A stretch of DNA of 48,178 nt from an uncultured Eubacteriales bacterium (GCA_934393265.1 CAKRQL010000011.1:1-48178), one strand, 5' to 3'. Counted from the first letter of the stretch, positions 1 to 8,546 are shown. Program-made: numbers and translations. The notes: generated by a model not told the origin, from the letters alone.

Positions 1-31
1 GCTGACGCCCATTAGCGGGCGTCAGCCTTTT
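1..31. terminator. Hairpin downstream of the tRNA pair, probably bidirectional terminator
   Basis: A perfect 10-bp stem (GCTGACGCCC / GGGCGTCAGC) is followed on the plus strand by CTTTT. It lies just past the 3' end of the minus-strand tRNA-Glu, so it may end that transcript (its U-tract would lie outside the window), and it could also end a plus-strand gene upstream of the window. Confidence 0.7.
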
Positions 32-32
32 G

Positions 33-107
33 TGGTGACTCGTGGCGGAATCGAACCGCCGTTACAGCCGTGAAAGGGCCGTGTCTTAGCCGCTTGACCA
101 ACGAGCC
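33..107 (-). tRNA. tRNA-Glu (anticodon TTC)
   Basis: Reading the minus strand gives a full cloverleaf: acceptor GGCTCGT pairing with ACGAGTC, anticodon loop CTTTCAC with TTC in the middle, T-arm GGCGG-TTCGATT-CCGCC, and an encoded 3' CCA. The TTC anticodon decodes GAA and GAG. It lies 6 nt downstream of tRNA-Met and is presumably co-transcribed with it from the promoter at 238-266. Confidence 0.95.
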
Positions 108-113
108 GGGATG

Positions 114-190
114 TGGTAGCGGAAGTCGGATTTGAACCAACGACCTGCCGGGTATGAACCGGATGCTCTAGCCAGCTGAGCTATTCCGCC
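114..190 (-). tRNA. tRNA-Met (anticodon CAT), elongator type
   Basis: Minus-strand cloverleaf with acceptor GGCGGAA / TTCCGCT (G1-U72 wobble), D-arm GCTC..GAGC, anticodon loop TTCATAC carrying CAT, a TTCAAAT T-loop and encoded CCA. The paired position 1-72 argues against an initiator tRNA. The first anticodon-stem pair (27-43, T-C) is mismatched. A CAT tRNA could also be the lysidine-modified tRNA-Ile2; the sequence alone does not settle this, though the body resembles elongator tRNA-Met. Confidence 0.9.
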
Positions 191-237
191 ATGCAAAAAA
201 CAAAAGGACAAAATACGCCCCCCTGCCTTGCCAAAAT

Positions 238-266
238 ATTATATCACGAAGAAAAGTAAAAGTCAA
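238..266 (-). promoter_or_regulatory. Sigma-A promoter for the tRNA-Met/tRNA-Glu unit
   Basis: On the minus strand TTGACT (261-266) and TATAAT (238-243) are separated by 17 bp. The expected transcript start is just upstream of the mature 5' end of tRNA-Met at 190. Confidence 0.8.
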
Positions 267-370
267 CCCTTTTCTTGCATATTTTTTATTACGGTGCTCC
301 GCACATGCAGAGGACACAGCTGCATGGATATACGGTGCAACGGCTGAGCACAGATGAGCAGGGGCGGTGC

Positions 371-399
371 TTGACAAGTACGCGGAAAAGTGCTATACT
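371..399 (+). promoter_or_regulatory. Sigma-A promoter of the serC-like gene
   Basis: TTGACA (371-376), 17-bp spacer, TATACT (394-399). It overlaps the upstream in-frame codons of the longest ORF, so the protein must start downstream, at 427. Confidence 0.85.
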
Positions 400-426
400 T
401 TACTCACTATGTGTGAGGTATGCTCA

Positions 427-1497
427 ATGAACGTGACATATAACTTCTCGGCAGGTCCCGCGGCATTTGTACCAGGGGTCGTTGCCGATATATGCGATGC
501 ACTGACAGGTGGCAGGGCGGAGACCGAATACGGGAGCGACGCTTATCGTGATCTCTATACCGTGACGGCGGACGAGCTGCGCACGCTCGTCGGTATTCCG
601 CAGAATTACAGAATAATATTTATGCCCGGCGGCTCGCCGATACAGTATTCGGCGGTCCCGATGAACCTTCTGACCGCGCGTCGCTGTGCGGACTATGTCG
701 TCTCGGGAAGACTGTCAAAGAATGCCTGCCTTGAGGCAAAGAAGTACGGCGATATAGCGATTGCCGCCTCCTCCGCCGGGGCGAACCCGGTGTTCAGCAC
801 CGTCCCGGAGACAAAGCGCGCAGACTTCCGCCCGGACGCGGACTACGTCCATATCTGCTTCAATAATCCGGTATACGGAACCAAGTTTCACTATATCCCC
901 GACGTCGGAAATCTGCCTCTCGTCGCGGATATGACCGCGTGTCTGCTCTCCGAGCCGGTAGACGTCTCAAAATTCGGAGTAATATATGCGGACGGAATGA
1001 CAAACATCGGTGCCCCCGGCATGAGCGTCGTTATAATACGCGAGGACCTTCTCGGAAATGCGAGAGCCGACACCCCCGTACAATTGAATTATAAGCTCCT
1101 CTCGGAGGGTGAGGGCGGATGCCCCCCGGCACTGCTTCTCATGATGGCAAAGCGCGTTTTTGAAACAATATCCTCCGTCGGCGGGCTTGAAGAGATGAAG
1201 AGGAGAAACGAGCGCAAGGCATGTCTCCTCTACGACTACTTTGATACGATGTCATATTATACCGCACCGATAGACAGAAAGTGCCGCTCCATGACTAATA
1301 TCGTTTTCGTTACGGGAGACGCCGCGCTTGACCGTAAATTCGTCACGGAGGCACGGGAGTGCGGGCTCATGAATCTTACCGGCGACCCCTCCGTCGGCGG
1401 TATGCGGGCGTCGCTCTATAACTCGATGCCGTACGAGGGGGTAGAAGCTCTGCTCTCCTTCATGCGGAAATTCTCAATGGAAAATCCGAAGTTCTGA
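427..1497 (+). CDS. SerC-family protein lacking the PLP lysine (probable pseudoenzyme)
   Basis: This 356-residue protein aligns end to end with phosphoserine aminotransferase SerC (class V, fold type I): N-terminal YNFSAGPA, central VIYADGMTNIG, C-terminal VGGMRASLYNSMP. The start is the ATG after GAGGT at 427, downstream of the promoter. Enzymatic SerC turns 3-phosphohydroxypyruvate into phosphoserine. Here the family QKN motif reads MTN, so the Schiff-base lysine is Thr192. Compared with E. coli SerC from memory, the PLP-stacking Trp is Leu96, the cofactor Thr is Pro148, the neighbouring-subunit NT pair is GC (231-232), and the phosphate-binding HR pairs are replaced near residues 35-38 and at Asp320-Pro321. 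The PLP aspartate (Asp168) and the fold core survive. The frame is uninterrupted behind a strong promoter, so it is probably expressed but not as an aminotransferase. No serA or serB is adjacent. Confidence 0.85.
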   Translation: MNVTYNFSAGPAAFVPGVVADICDALTGGRAETEYGSDAYRDLYTVTADELRTLVGIPQNYRIIFMPGGSPIQYSAVPMNLLTARRCADYVVSGRLSKNACLEAKKYGDIAIAASSAGANPVFSTVPETKRADFRPDADYVHICFNNPVYGTKFHYIPDVGNLPLVADMTACLLSEPVDVSKFGVIYADGMTNIGAPGMSVVIIREDLLGNARADTPVQLNYKLLSEGEGGCPPALLLMMAKRVFETISSVGGLEEMKRRNERKACLLYDYFDTMSYYTAPIDRKCRSMTNIVFVTGDAALDRKFVTEARECGLMNLTGDPSVGGMRASLYNSMPYEGVEALLSFMRKFSMENPKF

Positions 1498-1519
1498 TTA
1501 CGAAAAAACGGAACATACC

Positions 1520-1556
1520 GGGGCGTGTATTGATTTCACGCCCCACGAGCCCTTTC
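1520..1556 (+). terminator. Probable terminator of the serC-like gene
   Basis: GGGGCGTG and CACGCCCC form an 8-bp stem with a 9-nt loop, followed by a modest T-rich stretch (CCTTTCTT). The U-tract is weak. Confidence 0.5.
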
Positions 1557-1582
1557 TTATGCCTTAAATTCGCCGCGATGTA

Positions 1583-1611
1583 TTGACATTTACCCTCGCG
1601 CGTGATAAAAT
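1583..1611 (+). promoter_or_regulatory. Sigma-A promoter of the GT2 gene
   Basis: TTGACA (1583-1588), 17-bp spacer, TAAAAT (1606-1611). This fixes the start of the next gene downstream of the longest possible ORF. Confidence 0.8.
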
Positions 1612-1670
1612 ATCTCAGTAATGAATTTAATCTGTCGGACGGCAGGTGCCGTTCCCGGAAAGGAGAGAAT

Positions 1671-2810
1671 ATGGCGGATACCGGTATTGATATAAAAGTT
1701 TCGGTTATAATACCTGTTTACAACGTGTCATATTATCTCGAGCCGGCGCTTGACAGCGTGATAGATCAGACTCTCCGCGAAATTGAGATAATCTGCATTG
1801 ACGACGGCTCGACCGACTCGTCGCTTGAAATACTCAAAAAATATCAGAAAGCCGATGACCGTATCAGAATAGCCACAGAGCAGAATGCAGGTCCCGCCCG
1901 CGCCCGCAACAACGGGCTCGCCCGCGCGAGGGGAAGATACGTCATGTTCCTCGACGCCGACGATTTCTATGAGCTGACTCTCCTTGAAAGGCTTTATAAT
2001 GCGGCTGAAAACGAGAATCTTGATATTACGATAGCCGATTACGATAATTATAACTGCCGCGACGCCCGCTTTGAGCGCAGGATAAACGCGGCGCACGAGG
2101 ATATACTTAAGACCGGGCGCGTCATATCGCGCGGCGATTGTCCGGATGAGCTCTTCAGCTGTACCACCGGCGCGGCGTGGAATAAGCTCTTCCGCCGCTC
2201 ATTCATCCAGGAAAAGGAGCTCTCGTTCATTGACGTCCGGATGTTCGAGGACGTCTATTTCACCCTTATCGCAATGGCGATAGCCGACAGAATAGGATAT
2301 GTCGACGAGCGGCTGATACATCACAGAATTTACCCCGACCAGTCAAGAGCAAAGACCTTCAAAAAGTATTACAGCTGTGTGCCGGAGGTGTATGCCGAGG
2401 TGCGCGAGGCTCTCCGCCGCCGCGGGCTCTATTCTCCGCTCTCTACGGCTTATCTCAATGCCTCTGCATCTATGTGCTACAGAATATATAACCTACTCGG
2501 CATGGAGTCAAAGCACAGCTTCTACGACCTTCTGAAAAGCAAGTACATAGACGAGCTCGGTTGGCGTGAGCGCGCGCCGGAGGACTTTGAGTCGTCCGAG
2601 GTCTGCGATTTTATCGCCGGTCTCCAGTTCATGTCGCATAACAAGTATTTTCTGAAGCGTTCAAAGGGCGCGATCTTCAATTATGTGAAGTTGCGCTCGC
2701 TCTTCCGCCGCAGACAGTCCAACCGATTGCTCGGCAACTTCTTTGCGGGTCTCGGTCGCTTCTTCAAGGGAATATTCAATAAAATATTCAGAAGAAAAAA
2801 GAAAGACTGA
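1671..2810 (+). CDS. GT2 family glycosyltransferase
   Basis: A 379-residue inverting GT-A glycosyltransferase that transfers a sugar from a nucleotide-sugar donor, most likely to a surface glycan. Visible motifs are VSVIIPVYN at about residue 10, the nucleotide-binding IDDGST, NAGPARARNNG, and the metal-binding DADD near residue 95. The start is the ATG 4 nt after AGGAGAG; the longer ORF begins inside the promoter. The last 40 residues are strongly basic (several RRR and KKK clusters) and probably hold the enzyme at the inner membrane surface. It stands alone between a promoter and a terminator, but three more GT2 domains lie within 10 kb. Donor and acceptor cannot be read from sequence. Confidence 0.9.
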   Translation: MADTGIDIKVSVIIPVYNVSYYLEPALDSVIDQTLREIEIICIDDGSTDSSLEILKKYQKADDRIRIATEQNAGPARARNNGLARARGRYVMFLDADDFYELTLLERLYNAAENENLDITIADYDNYNCRDARFERRINAAHEDILKTGRVISRGDCPDELFSCTTGAAWNKLFRRSFIQEKELSFIDVRMFEDVYFTLIAMAIADRIGYVDERLIHHRIYPDQSRAKTFKKYYSCVPEVYAEVREALRRRGLYSPLSTAYLNASASMCYRIYNLLGMESKHSFYDLLKSKYIDELGWRERAPEDFESSEVCDFIAGLQFMSHNKYFLKRSKGAIFNYVKLRSLFRRRQSNRLLGNFFAGLGRFFKGIFNKIFRRKKKD

Positions 2811-2814
2811 AAAA

Positions 2815-2886
2815 GCATCGCAAAATCCCATAGGTCAGGCGCGGCACCGCCGTCCCCGCTTATTGGCTTTTGCGGTGTCTTTTTTC
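2815..2886 (+). terminator. Rho-independent terminator after the GT2 gene
   Basis: CATCGCAAAA (2817-2826) pairs with TTTTGCGGTG (2868-2877), one G-U pair, followed by a T-run. The long loop contains a smaller GC-rich hairpin. Confidence 0.65.
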
Positions 2887-2939
2887 ATACCCGGAACACC
2901 TGATATTTGATATTTCTATTCATAGACGAGGAGCAGAAA

Positions 2940-4607
2940 ATGAAAAATATACCTGCACCCTTTGGCGCGACGCCAGACGAAAATCAGTATGAACATCTGA
3001 AAATGGGCATGAAGGCGTTCTTTCACTTCGGAGTAAACACCTTTACGGATCTTGAATGGGGTCACGGGGACGAGCCGGAGCAGGCCTTCTCACCTACCGG
3101 CATGGATATTCCCGGCTGGATAAGGACGGCAAAGGCGGCGGGCTTCCGCCTCTGTATCCTGACGGCAAAGCATCATGACGGCTTTTGCCTCTGGAGATCC
3201 GCCTATACAGACCACACGATAAAAAACAGCCCCTATAAAAACGGGGAGGGTGACATTGTCCGCGAGTTCACGGACGCCTGCCGTGCGGAGGGCATGGCTG
3301 TCGGTCTATATGTCTCTCCGTGGGACAGACACTCGCCGTATTGGGGAAAGCCGGAGTACAGCGAGGTTTACGCAAAACAGCTGACCGAGCTCATGACCGG
3401 GTACGGCAGAATAGACGAGGTCTGGTGGGACGGAGCGGGGAGCAGCGAAACGAAATACGACTGGGCTCTCTGGGCTGATATAATACATAAAAATCAACCG
3501 CACGCCGTGATATTCGGCTCAATGGGAGCGACACCTTACGTAACTATGCGCTGGGTGGGAAACGAAGCCGGATTTGCCGACCCGACGCACTATTCTTCGA
3601 TTGATAACGAGAGCATGTATAAAGAGGACAGAACCGTCCTTGTGACCGGGAGAATAGGAGCGGAGCGCTTTATTCCCTCGGAGGTCGATGCCTCTGTCCG
3701 CCCGGGCTGGTTCTATCATGAGGAGCAGGACAGGGCAGTAAAGACCCCGGAGGAGATAAACCGCATATGGTTCTCGTCCGTCGGGCGTAATTCGATAATG
3801 CTTCTGAACTTCCCGCCGGACAGGGCAGGACGCATACACCCGCGCGACGCAGAAAATGCGATAGAGTCGCACAGGCAGATAAGCCGCATGCTTGCGACCG
3901 ATTTCGCGCTCGGCGCCCGCGTAACGTCGGACAGCACGTTCTCGCCCGATACTCCTGCCGCCGCTGCGACGGACGGAGACGGCAACACTTTCTTCGCCGC
4001 TGGTGAGGGAAGACGCGAGGCGACACTCAATATAACACTTGAAGCTCCGACGGAGGCAAATGTCCTGATACTCGGCGAGGAGGTTCGCCTTGGCGAGCGG
4101 ATAACCTCTTTCTCACTTGAGACACTTGACGGTGAGACACATGCGGAGATATGCTCCGGGGCATCCGTAGGCTACCTACGCGCACTGGTTATCCCGCGGG
4201 GCGTGTATAAAAATCTCCGCCTTCATATAAAGGGCGTTGCAGAGCCGACGCTGCGCAGATTTTCTCTTCACCTCTTCGAGGGGAGTACCGTTCCACCCCG
4301 CCTTTTGGAAAAAGAGAATATAATGAATAAGTCGACCGCAACAGTTGAACTGTCAGACGACAGAAAATGCGCAGTGCTGAACTTCGGCGGTATATATCCT
4401 TTCAGTACCGTTTCGTTCTCCACGCCGGATATGTGCGGGTATGAACTCTATATTTTTGACGGCTCAAAATTTCGCCTCGCCGATAAGGGCGAGACGCGGA
4501 GTACACGTGGGGAGATAATTCTCCCGGATACAGTGAGCGACGCATATCAGATAAAACTCATAACCGGTCTCCCGCTGAACGAAGACCCCGACTTTTCGGT
4601 AATGTAA
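2940..4607 (+). CDS. GH29 alpha-L-fucosidase, cytosolic
   Basis: A 555-residue glycoside hydrolase of family 29, which removes alpha-linked L-fucose with retention of configuration. Evidence is the N-terminal MKAFFHFGVNTF block, TAKHHDGF around residues 75-82, and VWWDG with Asp164 in the position of the family nucleophile. The C-terminal part after about residue 330 is a beta-rich, carbohydrate-binding-like region. There is no signal peptide, so it should act in the cytosol on imported fucosides or on glycan precursors. The start at 2940 follows GAGGAG; the upstream in-frame ATG lacks a ribosome binding site. It has no transporter next to it and converges on the minus-strand GT2 gene across a shared terminator. 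Confidence 0.9.
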   Translation: MKNIPAPFGATPDENQYEHLKMGMKAFFHFGVNTFTDLEWGHGDEPEQAFSPTGMDIPGWIRTAKAAGFRLCILTAKHHDGFCLWRSAYTDHTIKNSPYKNGEGDIVREFTDACRAEGMAVGLYVSPWDRHSPYWGKPEYSEVYAKQLTELMTGYGRIDEVWWDGAGSSETKYDWALWADIIHKNQPHAVIFGSMGATPYVTMRWVGNEAGFADPTHYSSIDNESMYKEDRTVLVTGRIGAERFIPSEVDASVRPGWFYHEEQDRAVKTPEEINRIWFSSVGRNSIMLLNFPPDRAGRIHPRDAENAIESHRQISRMLATDFALGARVTSDSTFSPDTPAAAATDGDGNTFFAAGEGRREATLNITLEAPTEANVLILGEEVRLGERITSFSLETLDGETHAEICSGASVGYLRALVIPRGVYKNLRLHIKGVAEPTLRRFSLHLFEGSTVPPRLLEKENIMNKSTATVELSDDRKCAVLNFGGIYPFSTVSFSTPDMCGYELYIFDGSKFRLADKGETRSTRGEIILPDTVSDAYQIKLITGLPLNEDPDFSVM

Positions 4608-4645
4608 CGTAACAGCGGGACGCAAAACAACGAAACAACAAAACC

Positions 4646-4680
4646 GCCCCGGGTGCAGAATCTGCATCCGGGGCACAATT
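4646..4680. terminator. Bidirectional terminator between the fucosidase and GT2 genes
   Basis: GCCCCGGGTGCAGA and TCTGCATCCGGGGC form a strong stem with T-tracts on both sides (AATTTT on plus; the minus strand reads into GGTTTTGTTGTTT). It serves two convergent transcripts. Confidence 0.85.
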
Positions 4681-4717
4681 TTACTACTATGCGTAAACTA
4701 TTATTTACAAAATCCTG

Positions 4718-5962
4718 TCAGACTTTTCGCTTCAGCATTGCGCGTATCTTCGACCCCTTGGGGAAGAGCAGCATGCCGAGCCTATATACAAACGGATTAA
4801 GCAAAATGCGGTTTTTAAGCGAAAAATGCGGGTGGGGAATGATGAGATCTGCGTTCTTTGAGCGGATTATCTTTATCTCCCGCTCCTCTTTTATGAGTGA
4901 GAGTGTCTTTTCAGCGTACCTGTCGTTTCTCCGATACCGGACGCGCACACTGTCGCCCTCGGCTTCATACACAGCGCGGAGCGCGCGCTCCCGCTCGGAG
5001 AAATTAGTCGGGAGCGTCCGCGCCCCGGCATACGCCGCCCCGTCGCGGTAGGTGGATTTTCTGAGCTCCGTCACGCGGTAGGCGTCTTTTATGTAGGGGT
5101 AGAGCACCGTTGCATGCATCTTCTTCGCATAGGAATAGTGTGTGCGCGACATCAGCGCGCGCCAGCCGTCAATGTGTGCAAGGAGCCTTTCCGACATAGG
5201 CAGAGTGCGTGCGACCTCCTCCATAGTGTCGAGGACCGCCGCCATGCAGCCTATCTGATAGCGGAGCTTGTTCTCGCTCGTAACGGCTACCGTCTGATTG
5301 GGCGTGATGCGGTAGAAGTAGTACCCCGTGTGCAGATTACGCACACGCCTTGCGCCCGTCCATGAGAAAAAATTTATGAGCGCGTCCTCGCCGAACGAGA
5401 CCCTCCTGTCAGAGTCGCGGACCCATGACAGCGCGGCGACCCGTTCTATCGCCTCCACAATGACCTCGCGGCGGTATATCTTGTTCCAGAGAACGTAATA
5501 GGAGTGCTCGCGCCCCTCCTGCGAAAGAAATTTTTCGGTAATATCCGGTGCGCCGACGTCGATGTCGTCCTTTATTGTCGAGTCGCCCGTGCAGACCCTC
5601 CGGCATCTCTCGGTGTGAAATGCCCAGTCGTTAATGACTATGTCCGCCCCGGTTCTTATCGCGTCGTCGACCATCGGGCGGTGGTAGTTGAAGGATACCG
5701 AGTCGTCGCTGTCACAGAAAGCGACATAATCGCCGAGACAGAGCGACACCGCGTAAATCCGCGCGGCGAGTATCCCGTGATTTTCGGTTCTGTAATACCG
5801 CGCGCCGTACTTTTCGGCGAGGTCGCGGTAACTCTCCGCCGACCCGTCGTCGACCATGACAATCTCATAGTCGTCAAGGGTGGAGGTGCTTATGCTCGTC
5901 AGACATTCGTCAAGATATTCCCGCGGAGTGTTGTACACGGGTATGGCTATCGACAGCTTCAT
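4718..5962 (-). CDS. GT2 family glycosyltransferase, last gene of export operon
   Basis: A 414-residue protein with an N-terminal GT-A domain: LSIAIPVYNTP at the start, VMVDDGS near residue 40, and the metal-binding DSDDS at about residue 90. The C-terminal 150 residues are basic and end in a short hydrophobic/basic segment (FVYRLGMLLFPKGSKI), which suggests membrane association. Its ATG overlaps the stop of the ABC ATPase gene by 4 nt (ATGA), so the two are translationally coupled. Next to a polysaccharide ABC exporter it most likely builds or caps the exported glycan. Sugar specificity is unknown. Confidence 0.9.
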   Translation of the reverse strand: MKLSIAIPVYNTPREYLDECLTSISTSTLDDYEIVMVDDGSAESYRDLAEKYGARYYRTENHGILAARIYAVSLCLGDYVAFCDSDDSVSFNYHRPMVDDAIRTGADIVINDWAFHTERCRRVCTGDSTIKDDIDVGAPDITEKFLSQEGREHSYYVLWNKIYRREVIVEAIERVAALSWVRDSDRRVSFGEDALINFFSWTGARRVRNLHTGYYFYRITPNQTVAVTSENKLRYQIGCMAAVLDTMEEVARTLPMSERLLAHIDGWRALMSRTHYSYAKKMHATVLYPYIKDAYRVTELRKSTYRDGAAYAGARTLPTNFSERERALRAVYEAEGDSVRVRYRRNDRYAEKTLSLIKEEREIKIIRSKNADLIIPHPHFSLKNRILLNPFVYRLGMLLFPKGSKIRAMLKRKV

Positions 5963-6774
5963 ATACTTCCTCCCGCCGGTATCTCGGGTAGCACCTTGTC
6001 GGCAAGATATTTCTCATACAGGTCGCATATTCCGTTTACATCGTCTCCGAAGGTGACCTGCCGCCCATGGTCGAGCCAAAGAATTTTATTGCACATCGAG
6101 CGCACCTGCGGTATCGAATGAGAGACAAGAATAGTCGTTGCGCCGCCGTTTATTATAGAGCGCATTTTCTCCTCGCTCTTTTTTCTGAACGCGCCGTCGC
6201 CGACCGAGAGCACCTCGTCGAGTATAAGAATATCCGGATTGACGAGCGAGGCGATAGAGAATGCGAGACGGGATTTCATACCGGAGGATAACTGCTTGAA
6301 GGGTCTGTCCTGAAATTCCGTAAGCTCGGCAAAGGCTATTATATCGTCGTATGTATCGTCCATGAACTTTTTCGTATAGCCGAGCATCGCGCCGCGCAGA
6401 TAGGTATTTTCCTTTACCGTCATGTCGCCGTCAAACCCTGAGCCGAGCTCAAGCAGCGCGGCTATCTTCCCGCGGCAGACGACCGCCCCCTCCGTCGGCA
6501 CCATTATGCCGGACACGGCTTTTAAGAGGGTGGACTTTCCCGCGCCGTTCGTCCCGATTATTCCGAGCATGTCGCCGCGGTTTATCGTGAAAGTAACGTG
6601 CCTGTCAGCCCAGAATTCTTTTACATGGTAGTTGCGCGTCAGCTTGCGCATGACATATTCCTTTATGCCGATTTCCTTGAAATCCCCGGTTATATAGCGT
6701 ATCGAAACATTGTCGCAGGTGAGTATCGGCTCGCCCTCGCGGGGTGTGCCGTCGCGTTTATCGCAGTCGTTCAT
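5959..6774 (-). CDS. ABC transporter ATP-binding protein, polysaccharide or teichoic acid export type (Wzt/TagH)
   Basis: A 271-residue ATPase of the ABC-2 exporter class. Walker A is GTNGAGKST, the signature is QLSSGMKSR, and Walker B is ILILDEVLSVGD. The wording VGDGAFRKKSEEKM is typical of TagH, RfbB and Wzt proteins that drive undecaprenol-linked glycan export. It lacks the long C-terminal carbohydrate-binding domain found in some Wzt proteins, so export should not depend on recognising a terminal cap. The start has GGAG upstream. It follows the permease by 45 nt and overlaps the GT2 gene. Confidence 0.93.
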   Translation of the reverse strand: MNDCDKRDGTPREGEPILTCDNVSIRYITGDFKEIGIKEYVMRKLTRNYHVKEFWADRHVTFTINRGDMLGIIGTNGAGKSTLLKAVSGIMVPTEGAVVCRGKIAALLELGSGFDGDMTVKENTYLRGAMLGYTKKFMDDTYDDIIAFAELTEFQDRPFKQLSSGMKSRLAFSIASLVNPDILILDEVLSVGDGAFRKKSEEKMRSIINGGATTILVSHSIPQVRSMCNKILWLDHGRQVTFGDDVNGICDLYEKYLADKVLPEIPAGGSI

Positions 6775-6819
6775 TTTTTATCTCCGTACAGCGGTAGAAA
6801 ATTTGTGTTGTGAGCCGTA

Positions 6820-7695
6820 TCACACATAGTAGAGGAACTTGTGGTTGTTCTTCTTGTAAATGAGAGCTCCTATTCCGAGCGCGAGGAAAGCATAGCCGAA
6901 CATGAGAACATGATATTGGAGCGACGGAATGCACACCGTCTGGATGAGCTGCCCGTTCTCAATGTAATTGCCCATTCCCCCTGCGCCTATCGTCACCCAT
7001 CTGAAATATTTTATGCAGACATAGACAGGGTTCAGGTAGAAAAGGGACTCCATGCTTTCAAACCTCGCCGGGTCATAGAATATCGCCGAGACATACATGA
7101 GCAGCGTCGTAAATACGCCCCAGAGGTACTGAATATCGCGGAAAAAGATAAACAGGGCGGAGAGTATCATTCCGACACCAAGATTGAAGATTATCAGCGC
7201 GATAATGGGAAATATCAGCATGAAGAACTTCGGCGTGAACGGCACGCCGTCAATACCGCAGAAAATGAGGAACACGCAGAAGGTCAGCCCGAAGTTTATG
7301 AGCGAGGATACATTCTGTGAGAGCAGGAAAAGATATTTCGGCACGTTTATCTTCGTGAATACCGCGGCGTTTGAGTAAAGTGAGCCCATCCCGAGATTGG
7401 TTGAGTCCGAAAAATATGAAAAGCAAATGTTTCCGCAGAAGAGGAAAGTCGTATAATACCTTATCCCGGAGCCGAAGAATTTCGTGAATACCGTCCACAT
7501 GACGAGCAGGGTCAGAAGAGGGGAGAGCACGCTCCAGAGCATGCCGAGCACCGTGCGCTTGTACTTCTTCTTGAAGTCGCGCTTCACAAGCTCCGAAAAA
7601 AGAAATTTGTTGCGGTTCAGCTTTTCGATAAAGCCGGAGAACGAGCTGCGTATTCTCCTAAAAATGTTTGTTTTTTCCTGTTTTTTTGCTTCCAT
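6820..7695 (-). CDS. ABC-2 type polysaccharide export permease (TagG/Wzm)
   Basis: A 291-residue integral membrane protein with the usual six hydrophobic segments of ABC-2 polysaccharide permeases. The cytosolic N-terminus contains LFSELVKRDFKKKYKRTVLG, a characteristic block of this family, and the middle has SALFIFFRDIQYLWGV. It forms the channel that flips lipid-linked glycan across the membrane, with the ATPase encoded next. The ATG at 7695 follows AAAGGAT. The gap to the deacetylase gene is 20 nt, so they share a transcript. Confidence 0.93.
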   Translation of the reverse strand: MEAKKQEKTNIFRRIRSSFSGFIEKLNRNKFLFSELVKRDFKKKYKRTVLGMLWSVLSPLLTLLVMWTVFTKFFGSGIRYYTTFLFCGNICFSYFSDSTNLGMGSLYSNAAVFTKINVPKYLFLLSQNVSSLINFGLTFCVFLIFCGIDGVPFTPKFFMLIFPIIALIIFNLGVGMILSALFIFFRDIQYLWGVFTTLLMYVSAIFYDPARFESMESLFYLNPVYVCIKYFRWVTIGAGGMGNYIENGQLIQTVCIPSLQYHVLMFGYAFLALGIGALIYKKNNHKFLYYV

Positions 7696-7715
7696 TTTCT
7701 ATCCTTTTCGGGTGC

Positions 7716-8546
7716 TTATTTCAGGAGCTCCGGGAATTTGTCTGCCCCCTCGTGCTCCGCGTCCACCTTGATTCTGCGAATGTAGTATGGGTTGTCTGTC
7801 CGCATCGCGCGACCGTAGGGCAGATCCTCCTGCCCGAAGCCGAAGGCGAGCCGGTAGCCGCACTCTGCGAGCACATCGGGACAAAAATCAGCCTTGACCC
7901 CAAAGGGGTAGGCGAGATATTTCGCACCGAGCTCATCCCTCATTCGTATGCAGTCCGCTCGGAAGTCCTCCGCCGTCGTGTCCGACATCGGATAGGAATT
8001 GCCCTTTCCGCTTTTGAGTATCTTGTGATACCCGTAGGTGTGGCTTTGTATCTCGAGCCCGTCGTACTCCGTGCGCAGCTTCTCCACGAGCTCCGGAGTC
8101 AGGGAGCCGCTCTTTTTGCCGAGCATGTTTTCTCCTATCACAAAGCATGTGCCGCGCAGCCCGTATTTTTTCATGACGGGCAGCACATTATAGTAATCCT
8201 CGGCGTTTCCGTCGTCAAAGGTTATGACTACTGTTTTATCCTCGTTAACCTTTAGCTTCCCGCGGTACCAGTCGTAAAATTCGTCCATCGAAAGCGTGCG
8301 GTAGCCGTTGTCATGGAGATATTTCATGTTGCTCTCGAAATTGTCGAGGTCGTTGACCCATTTGTTGTTTCTGTACTGCCCGTTCGACATCTTCACTTCG
8401 TGCTTTACCACGCGGTGGTAGGTGAGCACCGGTATTCCGCGGCTCTCCTTTTCGGTACAAGCTCCGGCAGAAGCAAGAAAGAGCGAAAGAACAGTCAGCA
8501 TGAGGAAAAGGAGGGCAATTCTTCTTTTTCTATGGGTATCGTTCAT
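7716..8546 (-). CDS. Exported polysaccharide deacetylase (CE4, IcaB/PgaB-like)
   Basis: A 276-residue CE4 (NodB-fold) enzyme that removes N- or O-acetyl groups from a polysaccharide. Motif 1 is VVITFDDG with the catalytic Asp pair; motif 2 is SHTYGYH, whose HTxxxH spacing matches IcaB/PgaB-type deacetylases more than PgdA types; YHRV near residue 45 and AYPFG are also family features. Residues 10-29 form a signal segment ending in AGAC at Cys30, an imperfect lipobox, so it may be a lipoprotein. The start at 8546 is chosen because the transcript begins near 8600, downstream of the longer ORF start; its ribosome binding site is weak. It is first in the export operon, so it probably modifies the exported glycan. 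Confidence 0.88.
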   Translation of the reverse strand: MNDTHRKRRIALLFLMLTVLSLFLASAGACTEKESRGIPVLTYHRVVKHEVKMSNGQYRNNKWVNDLDNFESNMKYLHDNGYRTLSMDEFYDWYRGKLKVNEDKTVVITFDDGNAEDYYNVLPVMKKYGLRGTCFVIGENMLGKKSGSLTPELVEKLRTEYDGLEIQSHTYGYHKILKSGKGNSYPMSDTTAEDFRADCIRMRDELGAKYLAYPFGVKADFCPDVLAECGYRLAFGFGQEDLPYGRAMRTDNPYYIRRIKVDAEHEGADKFPELLK

